64,000 nucleotides of DNA. Source: Oxyruncus cristatus. Lineage: Eukaryota; Chordata; Aves; Passeriformes; Cotingidae. The translations under genes and the position numbers were made by a program. Shown piece after piece: positions 60,101 to 64,000 of this stretch. The stretch spans positions 62,001 to 126,000 of the forward strand of contig VXAY01005020.1 in NCBI GenBank assembly GCA_013399855.1, given 5' to 3'. The notes beneath the pieces are model-generated. The model did not search any database. It saw only the letters and a program-made list of their open reading frames with translations, and was not told where the DNA came from. The number at the start of each line of letters is the position of its first letter. Position 1 is the first letter of the stretch.

Positions 60101-63100
60101 CAACTATAATTGTTGTTGTAACAAATACTGGACCATAAAGGTTTAGATAAAATTGGCAGGTTCTTCCCCTGTTTTCAGACTAGTGAAAGTCATGTTGGAA
60201 GAAAGGCTCCCTTGTGTGCAGCAGAGTGTGCCAAGGAGAATTCTCTCATGTAAGCTCTTCTCCACCTCCTTTCTTGGCTAAGAGCTTTGTTACTTGATAT
60301 TTCAGTGGAAAATGTTAATTTCTTTATGATTGTTATCATTATTTACAGTCTTAACAAACCTGGACTAGACACATCAGAATGAGGAACACAGTAGCTTTAG
60401 AAACAGTCTCACAAGAGAGTGTGTTGTAAGTTACTGCGAACTCTGATTGAAGGTGTCAAATGGTTAGAGAATATGGATTTTCTGGTTCTGGAAATGTTTC
60501 TCAGCTACCTGTTTAAGAGGGACGTGAGGACATCTGTGCCTATGGTGTTCCGTATTTAGAACACCAAAACGTTCTAAAGGCCAAGGGAGAAGCACTACAG
60601 GCGCTATGTAGGTCTTATTTAGCATATTTCCACAGGAAAATAGACTGAAAATGTACATATAGCTGAGCTCCCTCAATATGTAGCTTCTGTAACAATGGGA
60701 ATGATTAATGATAGAACAGGGAAAAATTTTCATAAGAGAAACTATGAAAATTAAAAGAGTAAGTGCTGCTTTGCTCATGGCACAGTATTTGTTGATTAAA
60801 AAAAAGAGACTACATTGTAGACACATCACCAATTGTAAATACTTAAATTTCCATCAGACTGTATTCAACAGCATCCCTTAGAGGCCTACAATATTTACAT
60901 GCTTTCATAAGTGGAGTCTTCTGAAAATACATTCAGAACAATGGCAGGGTGGCATAAAGTCTTTGGCAGAAGTTTTAACCACTAAATCAGTTGAGAGTCA
61001 AGTAAGTGAGTCTAGGAAACTCATCTTTATTCAGCTCTTGAGGCCACCAGAATGTTTTGCTGAACCTGTTAGCCAAATAATTCCTTTTTAATTAAGACTG
61101 TAGTAGCTCATCATCTCTTTCTTCCTAAAATTTACAATAAATTATTAAAGTATATTCATACCTTCTCCAAAACAAGAAGCATCATTATGGCTTTACCCTT
61201 GTCTCTTCTCTATAGCTTAATTAATTTTCTAACATTGGCTTCTGCGATTGTCTTATTTCATCCATTACACTTTTTAGATTTACAACATGTGGAAGTAAAT
61301 GTTCTAATGTGACTCTTCAAATTGCATATTCAGAGGGAAGTCCTTGTATCTCACAAATACTGTTTTATATTATCTTGTTTGCAAAATCTGTTTACAGCAT
61401 ATTCACTCAAATAAAGCAAATGCTATATTATATAAACTTGTTTTATAGAAAGAGCTTTTGTTGTTCCACCCTGCTGGGAGTTAACTGTGAAAAAATTTCC
61501 TGGAAGACAGTGTCCATTTGGGATACACTTTCAGAGAACGAATACTCAGGGGGTACACACAACTCATTACCTCATGTCATACTCAGATGCATATGGAATG
61601 AACATTTGGAAATAAATAAATATCCTACCATTTACAGCACATTAACCTGCTCTTTGTCATGCATCTAGGCAGAAGAATATTTCAGATAGTACAACCAATG
61701 CCAAGAAAAAATTCTTTGTGAGGCAAAGCAACAGTTTATTTAGACCATGAAAAGGTCAGACAATTCTTCTGGCCTAGAAAGATTCTTGTATTGTGAATTT
61801 CAGTGTAATCTGTACATTCCATCACATCATTGATGGCAAGTATTTTGGGTGCACATAGCAGAGGCATAGAAGAAGATAACTAGCTCTTCATATCTGCAAA
61901 TTCCTCAACCATGGCCTTGTTCCAGTTCTTTGTTATCTTGAAAGAATTCTGACTTGCCTATTGCTGTGGTGGCAAAGGTCATTATTGTAGATCAAGTTGT
62001 TTTCCCTTGTGCAGAGACCTACTCAGCTGGGGTATCCTGCAGAGTGTTGTTTGTTAATTGATAAATAGACTTCCTTTCAAATTTGTCACTCACTGATACA
62101 TAAGTCTTGTGGAGTCATCAGAGTTAAAAAAATCAAACTAAGCAAAAATGCATTCAGTAAATTACAATTAGATAAAATCAAAGTGTCTGAAGACTTGAAG
62201 AGGCCTTGGGCTCAGCACATTCGTTAAAAGGCCTGTGCTGCTTGGAAGTTTAAGATGTGTTTATTCACAGTAAGTTTTAGGATTGTAAATATAATTTTAA
62301 ATGGTCTTTAGGCACTTTTAAACATCTCCTACTGTGTCTAATTTTATTAATTGATTAACTGATGAGAATCACTACTGTAACCCCACCATTGTTCAACTTT
62401 AACAAATATTTATTCATATAAATAGTCTTCTCTAGAGTAATAATGACTTCAGGACAGAGCTGCTTTAATTTTTTTCTCACAATGTTGAATAGAGTGGTTA
62501 GAGAATTGTTACACAAATATCACGACAAGGACAGAATGCAGAGCAGAAATCTCTGAGGTTCCACTCAGTCTGACTGACTGGATGTCAGACTGTGTGGCAA
62601 TGGCATGAATGGCAGCAGACAGTGTACCCATCTATAAATGATGCATAGCAAGAGAATAGAGAATAGAAGAGAGAAGGATCAGCAGTTCAGTCATCAATTC
62701 CATCCTAGTAAGAACATGACGGTGGCAGAAAAAGAGAGATGGAAAGACTGAGGAGGCAAAGGAGACCAAAACAGTTAGAAAGTGTGAGCCAGAGACATGG
62801 GTTTGCCTGCACAATCTACCAAGGGTTGTGGGGACAAAGAGGGAAAGGAGAGTGTTCAGATCTGCCAGACAGGCCCACCTACATAAAAGTCTCTCCAACC
62901 TGGCACCTTCAGGCCTTGTAACATTTCTGTCCAGCACCAAACAGAGCTCTCACCAAACCCTGCCCTTCATCCTGTTTCAGAAAGTTTTACAAGGAAGCTT
63001 AGTCGCAGAAAAGAAGAAAAAAAGTTTAGACTGTGATACAAAAAGCTTGACTTCTTAGTTGTGCGACCCATAGGAGAAAGAAATTTGCAGCTCTCAAGTT

Positions 63101-64000
63101 TTGAAGATTTTTATAATTATTTGTGAGGAGGTATTTAGTTGGAAAAGGTTTAACTTATGTGGCCCTTGTCCATAACTTAGTTCATTCCTTTATAGCACCT
63201 TCTGACTTCCCTGCAAAAAAGCTGTCTCGTGGTCTTCTAATGCTTATTACTTTGGATCTTTCAGATTTTCAGGACAAAGGAGAGTTAGTTTCTCTTTTGG
63301 AAATGTTTCTCTCCTAAAAAAGTTAATTTATTTTTGTTGAGAAAGAAACATATGAAGCAAAAATATCATAGCCATTAGTGTATTCCATCTGCTTTCTGTC
63401 AGGAAGGAGAAAACCAGTAATATTTTGAGAAAAAGATCCAATAGCACATTTCTGTCCCACAGTACTATAAATTAAAAATGAGAAAACTAAATTAAATAAA
63501 AATTAAGAATGGGACTGTCTTTACTGTAAGTACAGGAGTCATAAGCAACAGGATAGAAAGAATTTTTTCCTAGAATGAAGTTAGAAATCTCATGTCTTTA
63601 ATGCAAAAAGAAATGTAGGACAGTTGGCTGAGAATAAAGAGCAGAGTGAAGTGAATGCCTCATTATCCAAATAACACTATCAACAAATTCTTGATTCTTG
63701 GCACTTTTCTAGCTACATTCTTGTTAAAAATACCAAAACCAAACATTCCAATATTTGACTGAAATTAGGGTTCACTATCCTGGGCTGCTTATGAGCCAGA
63801 TATGAGAAAACTGATGACAGTATCAAATTTTGGATCACTAAAATCAAAATTACTTTAGGTGACAATTAAATACTGAATCACAACCTAGAAAAAACAAATC
63901 TAGTGGAGGTTAAACTTCATGGTGGATTGAATCGTTCTCAAGTATTCACTTTTAGTCGTGGCTGTCTTATTCAGCAAGAATATTGTGACAATAGGGTAAA
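57166..64000. other. AT-rich unique DNA, no gene seen
   Basis: No repeat family, RNA gene or credible exon. Frames up to 122 codons (60464-60832 minus, 61309-61668 plus) have no recognisable domains and look like chance in AT-rich DNA. Confidence 0.55.

Noticed and set aside
1..64000. CRISPR arrays, tRNA or rRNA genes, bacterial-style operons
   Set aside because: None seen on either strand. The repeat content is that of a bird nuclear genome.

Overview
The window looks like a piece of a bird nuclear genome. Most of its recognisable repeats are CR1 LINE fragments. They are 5'-truncated and many end in the avian-type (ATTCTATG)n terminus, on either strand. The next recognisable class is endogenous-retrovirus LTR sequence of a type common in birds. 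The remaining DNA is AT-rich and single-copy in appearance, with short microsatellites and one run of assembly Ns. Nothing looks bacterial or phage-like. There are no operons, CRISPR arrays, tRNA or rRNA genes that I can see. I cannot name the species or chromosome.

Layout. 1-560 is an unusually GC- and CpG-rich block with a broken acidic reading frame on the minus strand, which I do not recognise. It abuts three CR1 pieces (574-2031). 2032-10397 is mostly unique DNA with an ancient degraded interspersed repeat (about 5678-5925) and a CR1 fragment (7495-7738). 10398-11594 is a 5'-to-5' pair of CR1 copies. 13729-14366 is a CR1 copy of the same type as the one at 1105-1695, in the opposite orientation. 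14367-33435 is long unique DNA with a short LTR fragment (23648-23771) and a tiny CR1 tail (27289-27328). 33436-33719 is a CR1 fragment, followed by a 45-base poly-T run at 34128. 37578-38469 holds a solo LTR apparently split by a small inversion, followed by a CR1 copy (38689-39237). 39238-52699 is unique DNA with a purine-rich tract and a long GT microsatellite. 52700-54245 is an old CR1 ORF2 relic. 54997-55655 is a degraded LTR that has been invaded by a TTTCCC hexanucleotide array containing a 77-N gap. The rest, to 64000, is unique except for a 65-base CR1 tail at 57101.

Coding content. I could not support any intact protein-coding gene. Open frames up to 220 codons exist, but they show no domain I recognise, and several lie inside CR1 or simple repeats. 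The window is best read as a gene desert or the interior of very large introns, shaped by CR1 and LTR insertion, microsatellite growth and at least one small rearrangement. A few short frames with splice-like edges or higher GC are listed as low-confidence exon candidates.

All family assignments were made by eye from remembered consensus patterns. No database search was run.
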